NCBI RefSeq assembly: GCF_018860805.1
Contig: NZ_JAHKQR010000003.1
Location: forward strand, 62,001-126,000
DNA length: 64,000 nt
Direction: 5' to 3'
DNA from: Aestuariibacter sp. A3R04
GTDB lineage: Bacteria; Pseudomonadota; Gammaproteobacteria; Enterobacterales; Alteromonadaceae
Positions 57,089 to 64,000 of this stretch are shown here, piece after piece (position 1 is the first letter of the stretch; the number at the start of each line of letters is the position of its first letter). A program made the translations under genes and the position numbers. The notes below the pieces were generated by a model. The model saw only the letters and a program-made list of their open reading frames with translations. It was not told the origin of the DNA and did no database searches.

Positions 57089-57096
57089 CACCGGTG
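57070..57096 (-). promoter_or_regulatory. Perfect hairpin covering the halogenase start codon
   Basis: CACCGGTGATG (57070-57080) and CATCACCGGTG (57086-57096) are perfect 11-base complements around a five-base loop. The ATG of the halogenase gene is inside one arm. It lies just after the TonB receptor stop (57109), so it could reduce translation of the two downstream genes relative to the receptor, or stabilise the receptor mRNA. Confidence 0.7.
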
Positions 57097-57108
57097 TTCT
57101 CCGTGGCG

Positions 57109-59859
57109 TTAGAACTTACCGCGAATACCAACATTGTAGCGCGGACCATACTCTTCGTAATCTCTGATTTGGTTTGAGAAGCGCTGGTGACGTCGGGTAG
57201 TTTCATCGGTCACGTTTATGCCTTCTACAAATACAGAAAGTGAATCGTTAATGTCATAACTTGCAGAAATATCTATCTGACTATAGGCTTCTGTGAACAA
57301 AGGTTCTATGCCTCCTTGTAACAAAAATTCGTCACGCCAGTTGTAGGCCACACGCACCTGGTAGTCGTCTTGTTCGTAGAACGCTACCAGGTTTGCAGAG
57401 TCGCTTAAGCCCGGCAATGCAAAGTCATTTTCCAGGGAGTAAACGTCGTAGTTGTCTGAGCTGTCTACCATTGTGTAGTTCACAATGGCGCCGAATCCTG
57501 TTTCACCAAATAAATGTTGAATGTTGAACTCCCAACCGTACACTTGGGTTTCATCCAGGTTTAGTGGTGTTGATACCGTCCAGGTAATCACTGGGTCACC
57601 AGATTGAGATAGACAGGCCGGGTTAGGGTTGTCGATGGCACCGCCAGGACAGCCTGCACGTGCTGCGGCGGCCGGGTTAGTGAGCGGGCCGTTGGGGCCT
57701 TCAATAACTCTCTCGTCTTCACCAATGGCAATGAAGTTATCAACTTGCTTTCTAAAGTGACCAATGGAAGCGTAACTTCCCTCGTCGTAGTAATACTCAA
57801 GTGAGAGGTCAAAGTTATCAGCACTGTATGGCAGTAGATTTGGGTTGCCTTGTGACGCTCTGAACGGGCCGGTCGCCAAGTGGTTTTCCAGATTGGTGGC
57901 CGGGAACATGGCGGTAATACTACTGCGAGCGACAGTTTGACTGTAAGCGAAACGCGCTACGAGGTCATCGGTAATGTCCAGGCTAATATCCAGATTTGGA
58001 AGGAAGTGTTCATAGGCGCCCTCCAGAATTTCCTCTACTTCGTTGTCGGCGTAAACTTTTGACATCTCCAGGGGAGTTAGCCAGTTAAAGCCAATAACCG
58101 GGTTGCTGAGAGAATAGGATTCAACGTCGGTTTCTTCGTATCTGACACCAAAATTCGCCCGAACTTCCATGTCGTTAAATTCAGTTATGAAATCAAATGA
58201 GACATAAGCTGCAGAAGTGACTTCCTCGATGCCGTTGTAGCTCTTGTTCGGTTCAGCATAAAGGCCCTGTGCTTTGGCCAGGGAGATGAATTCATCTGCG
58301 CTGTAAACGGGAATGAATTCAAAACCAATGTCACCGGGAATGAAAGTAAGATCCAGATCACTGATATCCAGGGCGCCGTTGCCCAAGCCGAAGTTTGCCC
58401 CTGATATTTTCACAGAATCAATAGTGTACTTGGTATGGGCAAACCCGAAATTGATGGCGTCTAAGGCACCGTCACTCATGTTTTGCCAGCGTCCAGAGAG
58501 CTGTATTTGCTCTATGTTGTTTTCGACTTCAAACCCCCTTTCCTGGTAGAGGTCGCCTTCAATGTTCTCCAGCGCATACGCGCCGCCAGGCAAGGCAGAA
58601 TCATCATAAGAAACGGTTGGTATGTCACCACTGAAATCTGCGGCAATGGTAACCGGCGCAGCATCACCAAATGGGTTTTTCAGGTTGCCCAAACGCTCTG
58701 CAGGCAATGCGCCAGGGTTAGAGTGAGAAGTGGAGTCGTGATAGTCAAGCTTAAACCGCAGTGCATCAGTTGCCCGCCAATCGAAGTTTAAGCCGTAAGA
58801 ATCGTTTTCTGTTTCGAAATTGTATTCCCATGACCAAAAGTTCAGTTCATCGTTGGTTCGAAGGGGGTTGATGATGGTGCCATTTGCATCGGCTGTGCCA
58901 GTTTCAACATTGTCAAACCAAAAACTCATGCGATGCTGGTTCCCGTACTCTTCCAGGCGAGACATGACATAGTCTGCGGTGATGGTCAGCCCATCAGTTG
59001 CTTGATATTGCAGTACGAGTTGTCCGTTCTGTCTTTCTCTTTCGTAATTGGTGTCGTCTAATTCAACCGTGGGGGTGCGCCATGTTGTCAGCGTGGGATT
59101 GCGATCAGTATTAATGGCACTGGTGTCCGGATTTGCTTGACCAGGGTACCCTTGTGCCCAGTTAAACGCGCCTATGCGATTAACGTGACTGTCTCTCTCA
59201 GAGTGAGAGAAGGAAGCCAGAATACCGAATTTGCGGTCGCCAAAGGTTTTGCTCACCATACCAGATAGTTCCGGTGTTATATCATCCCCCGTTGTTACAC
59301 TGGTGTCCATAACGGCCTTTGCACTCCAAACTGCGACGAATTCGTCCATGGAAAAGGGCCGGGCTGTATTGATATTGATAGTGGCCCCAATACCTCCAGA
59401 ACTGACGTTGGCACGTCCTGTTTTATATACTTCCACACCTGACACGCTTTCAGCGGCCACTTCTCTGAAGTTAAAGCTACGATTAATACCTGTCGATTCC
59501 AGTGCAGAAGAGTTAGGCATTTGACGGTTGTTTAACGTTACCAGGTTGAAGCTGGGACCAAAGCCACGAACAGTAACCTGGTTGCCTTCGTTGTTAGTTC
59601 TGTCAATAGAAACACCGGTTATGCGCTGTAACGATTCCGCGAGATTAGTATCGGGGAATTTACCAATGTCTTCGGCGGATATCGCATCTACAACACCACT
59701 TGAGCTTCTTTTTGTGTCCATTGCTGAAGCCAACGCACCGCGAATACCTTTGACCTGGATTACTTCAACATCGTTTCCAGCTTCCTGAGCTATTGCAGGC
59801 GAGCCGTAAATGGCACTTGCCACAGCAAGCGACAGTGCTTTGAGTCCCAGTTTTTTCAT
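57109..59859 (-). CDS. TonB-dependent receptor, probable agar-oligosaccharide importer
   Basis: A 916-residue outer membrane receptor with signal peptide (cleavage near AIAQE, residue 25). The TonB-box-like VEVIQVKG and the plug segments SISAED-like AISAEDIGKFPDTNLAESLQRITGVSIDR and VTVRGFGPSFNLVTLNNRQMPNSS are typical of the large carbohydrate receptors of Alteromonadales and Caulobacter (CarA-like). The barrel ends in RYNVGIRGKF. It leads the operon with the halogenase and SapC genes and has two copies of the locus operator at its promoter, so neoagaro-oligosaccharides are the probable cargo. Confidence 0.88.
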   Translation of the reverse strand: MKKLGLKALSLAVASAIYGSPAIAQEAGNDVEVIQVKGIRGALASAMDTKRSSSGVVDAISAEDIGKFPDTNLAESLQRITGVSIDRTNNEGNQVTVRGFGPSFNLVTLNNRQMPNSSALESTGINRSFNFREVAAESVSGVEVYKTGRANVSSGGIGATININTARPFSMDEFVAVWSAKAVMDTSVTTGDDITPELSGMVSKTFGDRKFGILASFSHSERDSHVNRIGAFNWAQGYPGQANPDTSAINTDRNPTLTTWRTPTVELDDTNYERERQNGQLVLQYQATDGLTITADYVMSRLEEYGNQHRMSFWFDNVETGTADANGTIINPLRTNDELNFWSWEYNFETENDSYGLNFDWRATDALRFKLDYHDSTSHSNPGALPAERLGNLKNPFGDAAPVTIAADFSGDIPTVSYDDSALPGGAYALENIEGDLYQERGFEVENNIEQIQLSGRWQNMSDGALDAINFGFAHTKYTIDSVKISGANFGLGNGALDISDLDLTFIPGDIGFEFIPVYSADEFISLAKAQGLYAEPNKSYNGIEEVTSAAYVSFDFITEFNDMEVRANFGVRYEETDVESYSLSNPVIGFNWLTPLEMSKVYADNEVEEILEGAYEHFLPNLDISLDITDDLVARFAYSQTVARSSITAMFPATNLENHLATGPFRASQGNPNLLPYSADNFDLSLEYYYDEGSYASIGHFRKQVDNFIAIGEDERVIEGPNGPLTNPAAAARAGCPGGAIDNPNPACLSQSGDPVITWTVSTPLNLDETQVYGWEFNIQHLFGETGFGAIVNYTMVDSSDNYDVYSLENDFALPGLSDSANLVAFYEQDDYQVRVAYNWRDEFLLQGGIEPLFTEAYSQIDISASYDINDSLSVFVEGINVTDETTRRHQRFSNQIRDYEEYGPRYNVGIRGKF

Positions 59860-59882
59860 AGATGTGCCCTGTTTGTTTGTTA

Positions 59883-59939
59883 ATTGTAAACAATAATAAG
59901 GGTGCCAGTATTGTGAATTAACTGTTAATTGTCAACAAT
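59883..59939 (-). promoter_or_regulatory. Promoter and paired operators of the TonB receptor operon
   Basis: On the minus strand, -35 TTGACA (59935-59930), 17-base spacer, -10 AATACT (59912-59907). Operator-like ATTGTCAACAAT (59928-59939) covers the -35 box and ATTGTAAACAAT (59883-59894) lies just after the expected start of transcription. A 15-base palindrome AATTAACTGTTAATT (59916-59930) lies between them. Confidence 0.7.
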
Positions 59940-59958
59940 AATTGCGTTAATTTACTGC

Positions 59959-60585
59959 TCAGTCTTGCAGTGATGTCAATAGGGTTCTTATCCGGGAGCT
60001 GCGGTGCTTGTAGTCTTCCCTGCTGAAAATGGGCTGGGTTAAGCTACCTCCAAATCCTACCCCAACACATCCTGCAGCCATCCAGGCGGATGCGTTGTTT
60101 TCATCTACCGAGCCTACTGCTACCAGGGGAATGTGATGGAAGGGGCCGCGTGTTAGCGAGGCAATATAATCCGGGCAAACGGCACCAGAAGGAAAAACCT
60201 TAATGAGGTCGGCGCCCCATTCATAAGCTTGGTAGATTTCACTTGGTGTAAATGCACCTACCAGAATTGGGATGTTGGCAATGCTGGCTGTGTCAATCAC
60301 AGCTTTGGAGGTATTGGGCGTAACGAGAAACTGCGCACCAGCTTCTATTGCTTCTCGTGCCAGTTGTGGGTTGGTAATAGTACCCGCGCCGATACATGTA
60401 TTCGGATGCTGCTGCTTAAGCCTTTTGATACCCTCGATGTAATCGGGCGTATTGCTGGTAATTTCCAGCGCCTTAACCCCTGCGCTTACCAAGCATTTAG
60501 CAATCGGATCAATATCATTAGGGTTAGTTACGCGGATTATTGCCACGGCTTTTGATGCTTTTATGGTGGCGAGTGTATTAGACAT
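59959..60585 (-). CDS. KDPG/KDPGal aldolase
   Basis: A 208-residue class I aldolase of the Eda/DgoA family, which splits 6-phospho-2-keto-3-deoxy-gluconate or -galactonate to pyruvate and glyceraldehyde 3-phosphate. The segments GVKALEITSNTP, CIGAGTITNP, QFLVTPN and LIKVFPSG (Schiff-base Lys) are present. LVTPN and KVFPS are closer to DgoA than to E. coli Eda, so it may serve both branches of the locus. The ATG at 60585 has a GAGG site; an ATG at 60597 overlaps the upstream stop (ATGA) and is the alternative. Confidence 0.88.
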   Translation of the reverse strand: MSNTLATIKASKAVAIIRVTNPNDIDPIAKCLVSAGVKALEITSNTPDYIEGIKRLKQQHPNTCIGAGTITNPQLAREAIEAGAQFLVTPNTSKAVIDTASIANIPILVGAFTPSEIYQAYEWGADLIKVFPSGAVCPDYIASLTRGPFHHIPLVAVGSVDENNASAWMAAGCVGVGFGGSLTQPIFSREDYKHRSSRIRTLLTSLQD

Positions 60586-60593
60586 AAGCGGCC

Positions 60594-61868
60594 TCATTTT
60601 CTTTGGATAGCTGACGGTGAAGGCTCTGGTAGCATTTCTACCTTGCCTACGAGGAATAAAAACGATGCGACACCAGTGAGCGCCAGTCCGCAAATTAAGA
60701 CCAAAGCAGGTTTAAAATCGCCATCCGAAACGAGAAAACCGATAAGCACCGGAATGATCACTGCAGAAAGGCCACCAATGAAATTAAAGCAGCCACCCAC
60801 AAGCCCCACCATGGATTTAGGCGCAATCAGCGATACGAATACCCAGTTGATTGATGCAAGACCATTTCCAAAGAAAGACAGTGACAAGAAAAAGGTGACC
60901 CACTGGGGAGATTCAACGTAGTTGGCGCCAATTACACTACTGGATAGCAGGAGGCCGAGGATAACCGGAGATTTTCTTGCCACTTCGTTACTGACGCTCT
61001 TCTTGGCTAAGAAATCACTGAGCGTGCCGGAAATTAATACTCCTGCAAATGCACATAGAAAAGGAATGGCGGCGTAAAAACCAGATTGGATAATACTCAT
61101 GCCGCGGTAATCTGCAAGGTAAGTAGGAAACCATGTCAAAAAGAAAATAAGTGTACTGCCGAGACAAAACTGACCTATGTACAGACCCCACAATTTGCGA
61201 CTGGTGAAGGCAAGCACAAACTGTTCGGATGAACTTACCTGTTGTTGTGCCTGGCGCGTTGTTGAACACGTCGGGAGTGGCATTTCAGTTGACGTAGCGG
61301 ACGCTTTTTTTTCGGGGTATAAAAAATACCAGGCCAGTCCCCATACAACGCCGATGAGACCAGAAACGATAAACAGTCCTCGCCAACCAACCCATTCTAA
61401 AATAATAGCCAATACCGGCATGGCAAAAGCCAGCCCTATAAACTGACCGGACGTGTAAACAGCGATAGCACTGGCCCTTTCGTGCTCCTTGAACCATTGA
61501 GTGACAATTTTGTTGTTCAACGGGTAAGATGGTGCTTCAAACACGCCGACCAGCATGCGTAGCCCCACTAACGCGGCAAACCCATTTACCAGCCCTTGGA
61601 TTAATGTGGCGATACTCCACCCAATCATGATGATCGGGTAAAGTAACTTTACGCGCAGCCTGTCGGCAATAAACCCTCCAGGGATCTGCAGAAATGAGTA
61701 CGTCCATGCGAACGCCGAGAATAGCAATCCCATTTCTACGGTGGATATTGCGAGATCGTCTTTCATCTGAGCGGCAGCAATAGACAGATTGGTTCTGTCC
61801 ATGTAGTTAATAACAACGCTGACGAAGATAAGCCCGAGTACGCCTAATTTTTGTTTTTTACTTTTCAT
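60594..61868 (-). CDS. MFS transporter of the anion:cation symporter group (galactonate/hexuronate type)
   Basis: A 424-residue transporter of the ACS family (ExuT, DgoT, GarP relatives). The family-typical MDRTNLSIAAAQMKDDL near the N-terminus, then FSAFAWTYSFLQIPGGFIADR, is clear, along with twelve predicted helices. It probably imports a sugar acid such as galactonate. It follows the galactonate-dehydratase-like gene directly; the ATG at 61868 is 5 bases after that gene's stop, and TTG at 61880 overlaps it. It is followed by the aldolase gene. Confidence 0.87.
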   Translation of the reverse strand: MKSKKQKLGVLGLIFVSVVINYMDRTNLSIAAAQMKDDLAISTVEMGLLFSAFAWTYSFLQIPGGFIADRLRVKLLYPIIMIGWSIATLIQGLVNGFAALVGLRMLVGVFEAPSYPLNNKIVTQWFKEHERASAIAVYTSGQFIGLAFAMPVLAIILEWVGWRGLFIVSGLIGVVWGLAWYFLYPEKKASATSTEMPLPTCSTTRQAQQQVSSSEQFVLAFTSRKLWGLYIGQFCLGSTLIFFLTWFPTYLADYRGMSIIQSGFYAAIPFLCAFAGVLISGTLSDFLAKKSVSNEVARKSPVILGLLLSSSVIGANYVESPQWVTFFLSLSFFGNGLASINWVFVSLIAPKSMVGLVGGCFNFIGGLSAVIIPVLIGFLVSDGDFKPALVLICGLALTGVASFLFLVGKVEMLPEPSPSAIQRK

Positions 61869-61873
61869 AGTAT

Positions 61874-63028
61874 TTACCAATTTGTGTAACTGCCATCAGG
61901 CTTGGCTAATCTTGGGGGTTCCCAGTACGAAAATGACAGCGCCTCGAGGGCATCAGGGTCAATATCGACACCTAATCCGGGAGCGTCGGATAATTGGAGA
62001 AACGGTCCATCTGTGCATGGCATCCGTGTAAACACTTTTTCATAGGCCGATGAGTCGTCGCCATATGGCAGCCACTCAAGGCTGTCTAAGTTATTTATGG
62101 CAGCGCAAAAGTGGGCAGAGGCAAGGGTACACAGAGGACTTAGCGGGTTGTGAGGCATCATATCCACGTACATCAATTCACAGATGCCAGCAATTTTCAT
62201 CGATTCGGTAAAGCCTCCCGCATTGCATATATCGATGCGGGCGAGATCTATAAGATGATTCTTCAGGAAAGGGTAAAAAGTCCATTTGCTGGTGAATTCC
62301 TCGCCAATAGCCAGCGGCGTGGTGCACGACTGTCGAAGTTGTATGTAGCTGTCAGGAGATTCTGCACGAATAGGCTCTTCAATGTAATCCAATGTACCTG
62401 GGGGCAGGCGCAATAGCAGACTTTTGGCTTCCGCTAAGGACAACCGGTGGTGAAAGTCTATACCAAGTTGCACTTTCGGGCCGATGGCTTGGCGCACTGC
62501 AATAATGGCTGTAGCGGCATCGGCAAGGGCTTCCCGGGTATCGTACAGGGTTGTGGTATCGCTGCTACCGTGTTGGCCGGTGGTAAGACGAATGTGTGTC
62601 CAACCCTGGTCGATTAACGCTTTGCAATGTGTCGCTAGGTTGTTGTCCAGCGGCGCAGTTATAGTGGCAAAAAGCGGAATTTTGTTGCGCTGTTTACCGC
62701 CTAGCAATTGGTAAACCGGCAGTTGCAGGTGTTTTCCTTTAATATCATGAAGGGCAATGTCGATTGCCGCGATAGCAGCGCTAAGTACACGTCCGCCTTC
62801 AAAATACTGACTGCGATACATTTCTTGCCACAGTGCGCCTGTGTTGAGCGGATCTCTTCCTGTAAGAAATTGTTTGAAGTGCAAAATAGCGCCTGAAACG
62901 GCTTGTTCCCTGCCGGAAAGACCAGATTCTCCCCAGCCGTATAACCCGCAAGCCGTCGTGATTTTCACAAACAATATGTTTCGGTGTCCGAGTTTTTTTA
63001 TGTACGTAGAAATATCTTCAATAACCAT
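61874..63028 (-). CDS. Galactonate-dehydratase-like enzyme (enolase superfamily)
   Basis: A 384-residue enolase-superfamily dehydratase. Likely metal ligands are Asp in GIDFHHRLS, Glu in IEEPIRAE and Glu in IGEEFTSKW; the two catalytic His are in DFHH and MPHNPLSPL. This His-His arrangement, with no KxK motif, is that of D-galactonate dehydratase DgoD and its relatives. With the aldolase and the transporter it makes a galactonate-type unit: galactonate to KDGal to pyruvate. Other aldonates are possible. A GGAGG site lies before the ATG at 63028. It is divergent from the propeller gene. Confidence 0.83.
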   Translation of the reverse strand: MVIEDISTYIKKLGHRNILFVKITTACGLYGWGESGLSGREQAVSGAILHFKQFLTGRDPLNTGALWQEMYRSQYFEGGRVLSAAIAAIDIALHDIKGKHLQLPVYQLLGGKQRNKIPLFATITAPLDNNLATHCKALIDQGWTHIRLTTGQHGSSDTTTLYDTREALADAATAIIAVRQAIGPKVQLGIDFHHRLSLAEAKSLLLRLPPGTLDYIEEPIRAESPDSYIQLRQSCTTPLAIGEEFTSKWTFYPFLKNHLIDLARIDICNAGGFTESMKIAGICELMYVDMMPHNPLSPLCTLASAHFCAAINNLDSLEWLPYGDDSSAYEKVFTRMPCTDGPFLQLSDAPGLGVDIDPDALEALSFSYWEPPRLAKPDGSYTNW

Positions 63029-63064
63029 AATTGCCTCCGAGGCCAAAAACTATTATTTGATCTA

Positions 63065-63088
63065 ATTGTTAACAGTTGTCAATATAAT
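63065..63088. promoter_or_regulatory. Operators and -10 box between divergent genes
   Basis: ATTGTTAACAGT (63065-63076) and the half-site-like TTGTCAAT (63076-63083) are followed by TATAAT (63083-63088), a -10 box for the plus-strand gene. The spacing fits repression of the divergent dehydratase and propeller genes. Confidence 0.6.
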
Positions 63089-63111
63089 GTTTTGTTTTAG
63101 GAGGTAATATT

Positions 63112-64000
63112 ATGTTAGGGCAGAACGACTGGGTATTTGGTATTGACGCCGACTGGGGTAAGCAGCGAGAGCAGGTTGCGAAGCCGAATAACGGGCATGC
63201 GTTGCTCTTTATTGCCGACAGGTTGCTTATGGCCACGGATCATCCTGAACACAACATTATCGAATATGACAAGCAAGGTCTGGTGGTAGACAGTTGGGGC
63301 AAACAGTGGCCTGGGTTACACGGTATTAAATCACTCAACAATGATGGCGAACTGGCTCTGTTTCTTGTGGACAGTGGTTGGGTACTCAATCGAAACTGGG
63401 ACGGAAAAAGTGTGGATAAATGGGACTCGCCGTACAATAAAATGATCCCACAGGCTGGTAGTGTTGCAAAAACGACACGGGATGGACGGGTATTGTTCAG
63501 CGTTGGTCATCCGGTAACTATGGGGGCTTACACCCAGGACATGGCGTTTAATCCTACCGATGTTGCGGTGATGCCTGACGGGGATTTTTTCGTTGTAGAC
63601 GGGTACGGTAGCGACTTCATTTTACATTACGATCGCCATGGTCAGTTTCTGGCTAAATTTGGTCAAAATAGCGAGCGAGATGAACAGAATATCTACAATG
63701 GTCATGGTATAACGCTCGATCATCGCGGCAATGAGCCTCTATTGCTGGTAAGTTCCCGGGCTGACCACTGTTTAAAATGGTTCAGTCTTGATGGCAAGTT
63801 TGTAAAAAGAGTACATGTGCCCGGTGCCTTTATACACGCGCCAGTCTTTGTAGATGACCATATGGTTGCACCTGTTTGCTGGACGGGTAAACCCGGAGAG
63901 CCTAAAAATGAATCTGGTGTTATTTGCGTCTTTGATGAGAAGGATCAACTGGTGTCAGTGCTGGGCGGCCGGCTTCCCGCAAAAGGCCAGACTGTTCACA
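63112..64000 (+). CDS. Beta-propeller (NHL-repeat-like) protein, 3' end outside window
   Basis: An open frame of 296 codons that runs off the window. An AGGAGG site lies 7 bases before the ATG. The protein has no signal peptide and shows repeated propeller segments of the NHL kind: NGHALLFIADRLLMAT, NIIEYDKQGLVVDSWG, FNPTDVAVMPDGDFFVVDGYGSDFILHYDRHGQFLAKFG, and DGKFVKRVHVPGAFIHAP (each quoted only in part). It resembles six-bladed propellers annotated near PHM-type lyases, but no catalytic residue can be named. Its place beside the dehydratase and the locus operator suggest a role in agar-sugar use, perhaps as a lactonase or isomerase. Confidence 0.75.
   Translation, partial: MLGQNDWVFGIDADWGKQREQVAKPNNGHALLFIADRLLMATDHPEHNIIEYDKQGLVVDSWGKQWPGLHGIKSLNNDGELALFLVDSGWVLNRNWDGKSVDKWDSPYNKMIPQAGSVAKTTRDGRVLFSVGHPVTMGAYTQDMAFNPTDVAVMPDGDFFVVDGYGSDFILHYDRHGQFLAKFGQNSERDEQNIYNGHGITLDHRGNEPLLLVSSRADHCLKWFSLDGKFVKRVHVPGAFIHAPVFVDDHMVAPVCWTGKPGEPKNESGVICVFDEKDQLVSVLGGRLPAKGQTVH

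Overview
The window looks like chromosome of a marine, agar-degrading gammaproteobacterium of the Alteromonadales type (Alteromonas/Paraglaciecola relatives). This rests on the many TonB-dependent receptors, the SapC/flavin-halogenase pair beside a receptor, the B12 salvage cluster with two cobalamin riboswitches, and a complete agar-sugar catabolic locus. I see no rRNA, tRNA, CRISPR array, transposase or integrase. Identifications come from reading motifs and recalled family sequences; no searches were run.

Left part (1-16 kb): the 3' end of an RhlE-type RNA helicase, respiratory D-lactate dehydrogenase (dld), a DUF2780 secreted protein, and a two-gene myo-inositol unit (sugar-porter transporter plus a bacterial inositol oxygenase with an insert between metal ligands). 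Then come two envelope proteins, a valine-catabolism operon (mmsA, acyl-CoA dehydrogenase, mmsB) divergent from a LysR regulator, an S9 peptidase and an APC amino-acid permease.

Cobalamin part (15.9-28.2 kb): riboswitch 1 precedes btuD-btuC-cobT-cobS-cobU-cobC-cobQ-btuR-btuF, with mostly overlapping genes. Riboswitch 2 precedes btuB-cbiB-cobD. Together they import corrinoids across both membranes, adenosylate them and assemble the lower loop. Corrin-ring synthesis genes are absent here.

Middle part (28.2-42.8 kb): a tight minus-strand operon encodes an ABC exporter, an exported amidohydrolase with a CIA30-like tail, and a DesK/DesR-type two-component system, with a CPBP protease upstream. 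Next is an AT-rich orphan gene lying between an intact cobW-family gene and a decayed fragment of a second copy. The cobW gene, a PepSY protein and a TonB receptor are linked to two Zur-like boxes, suggesting a zinc-limitation unit. A large BNR-repeat protein follows.

Agar locus (42.8-64 kb): the minus-strand operon (anhydrogalactonate cycloisomerase, Zn-dehydrogenase, KduD-like SDR, anhydrogalactose dehydrogenase) converts 3,6-anhydro-L-galactose to KDG. The divergent plus-strand genes encode a lipoprotein GH50 exo-agarase, a secreted SMP-30 lactonase-like protein, an MFS importer, KDG kinase and cytoplasmic GH117 neoagarobiose hydrolase. Further right lie SapC, a flavin-dependent halogenase homologue, a TonB receptor, a KDPG/KDPGal aldolase, an ACS-type acid-sugar transporter, a galactonate-dehydratase-like enzyme and a truncated beta-propeller gene. 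A repeated TTGTTAACAA-type operator sits at the promoters of most of these units, so one regulator, not encoded in the window, probably controls the whole locus.
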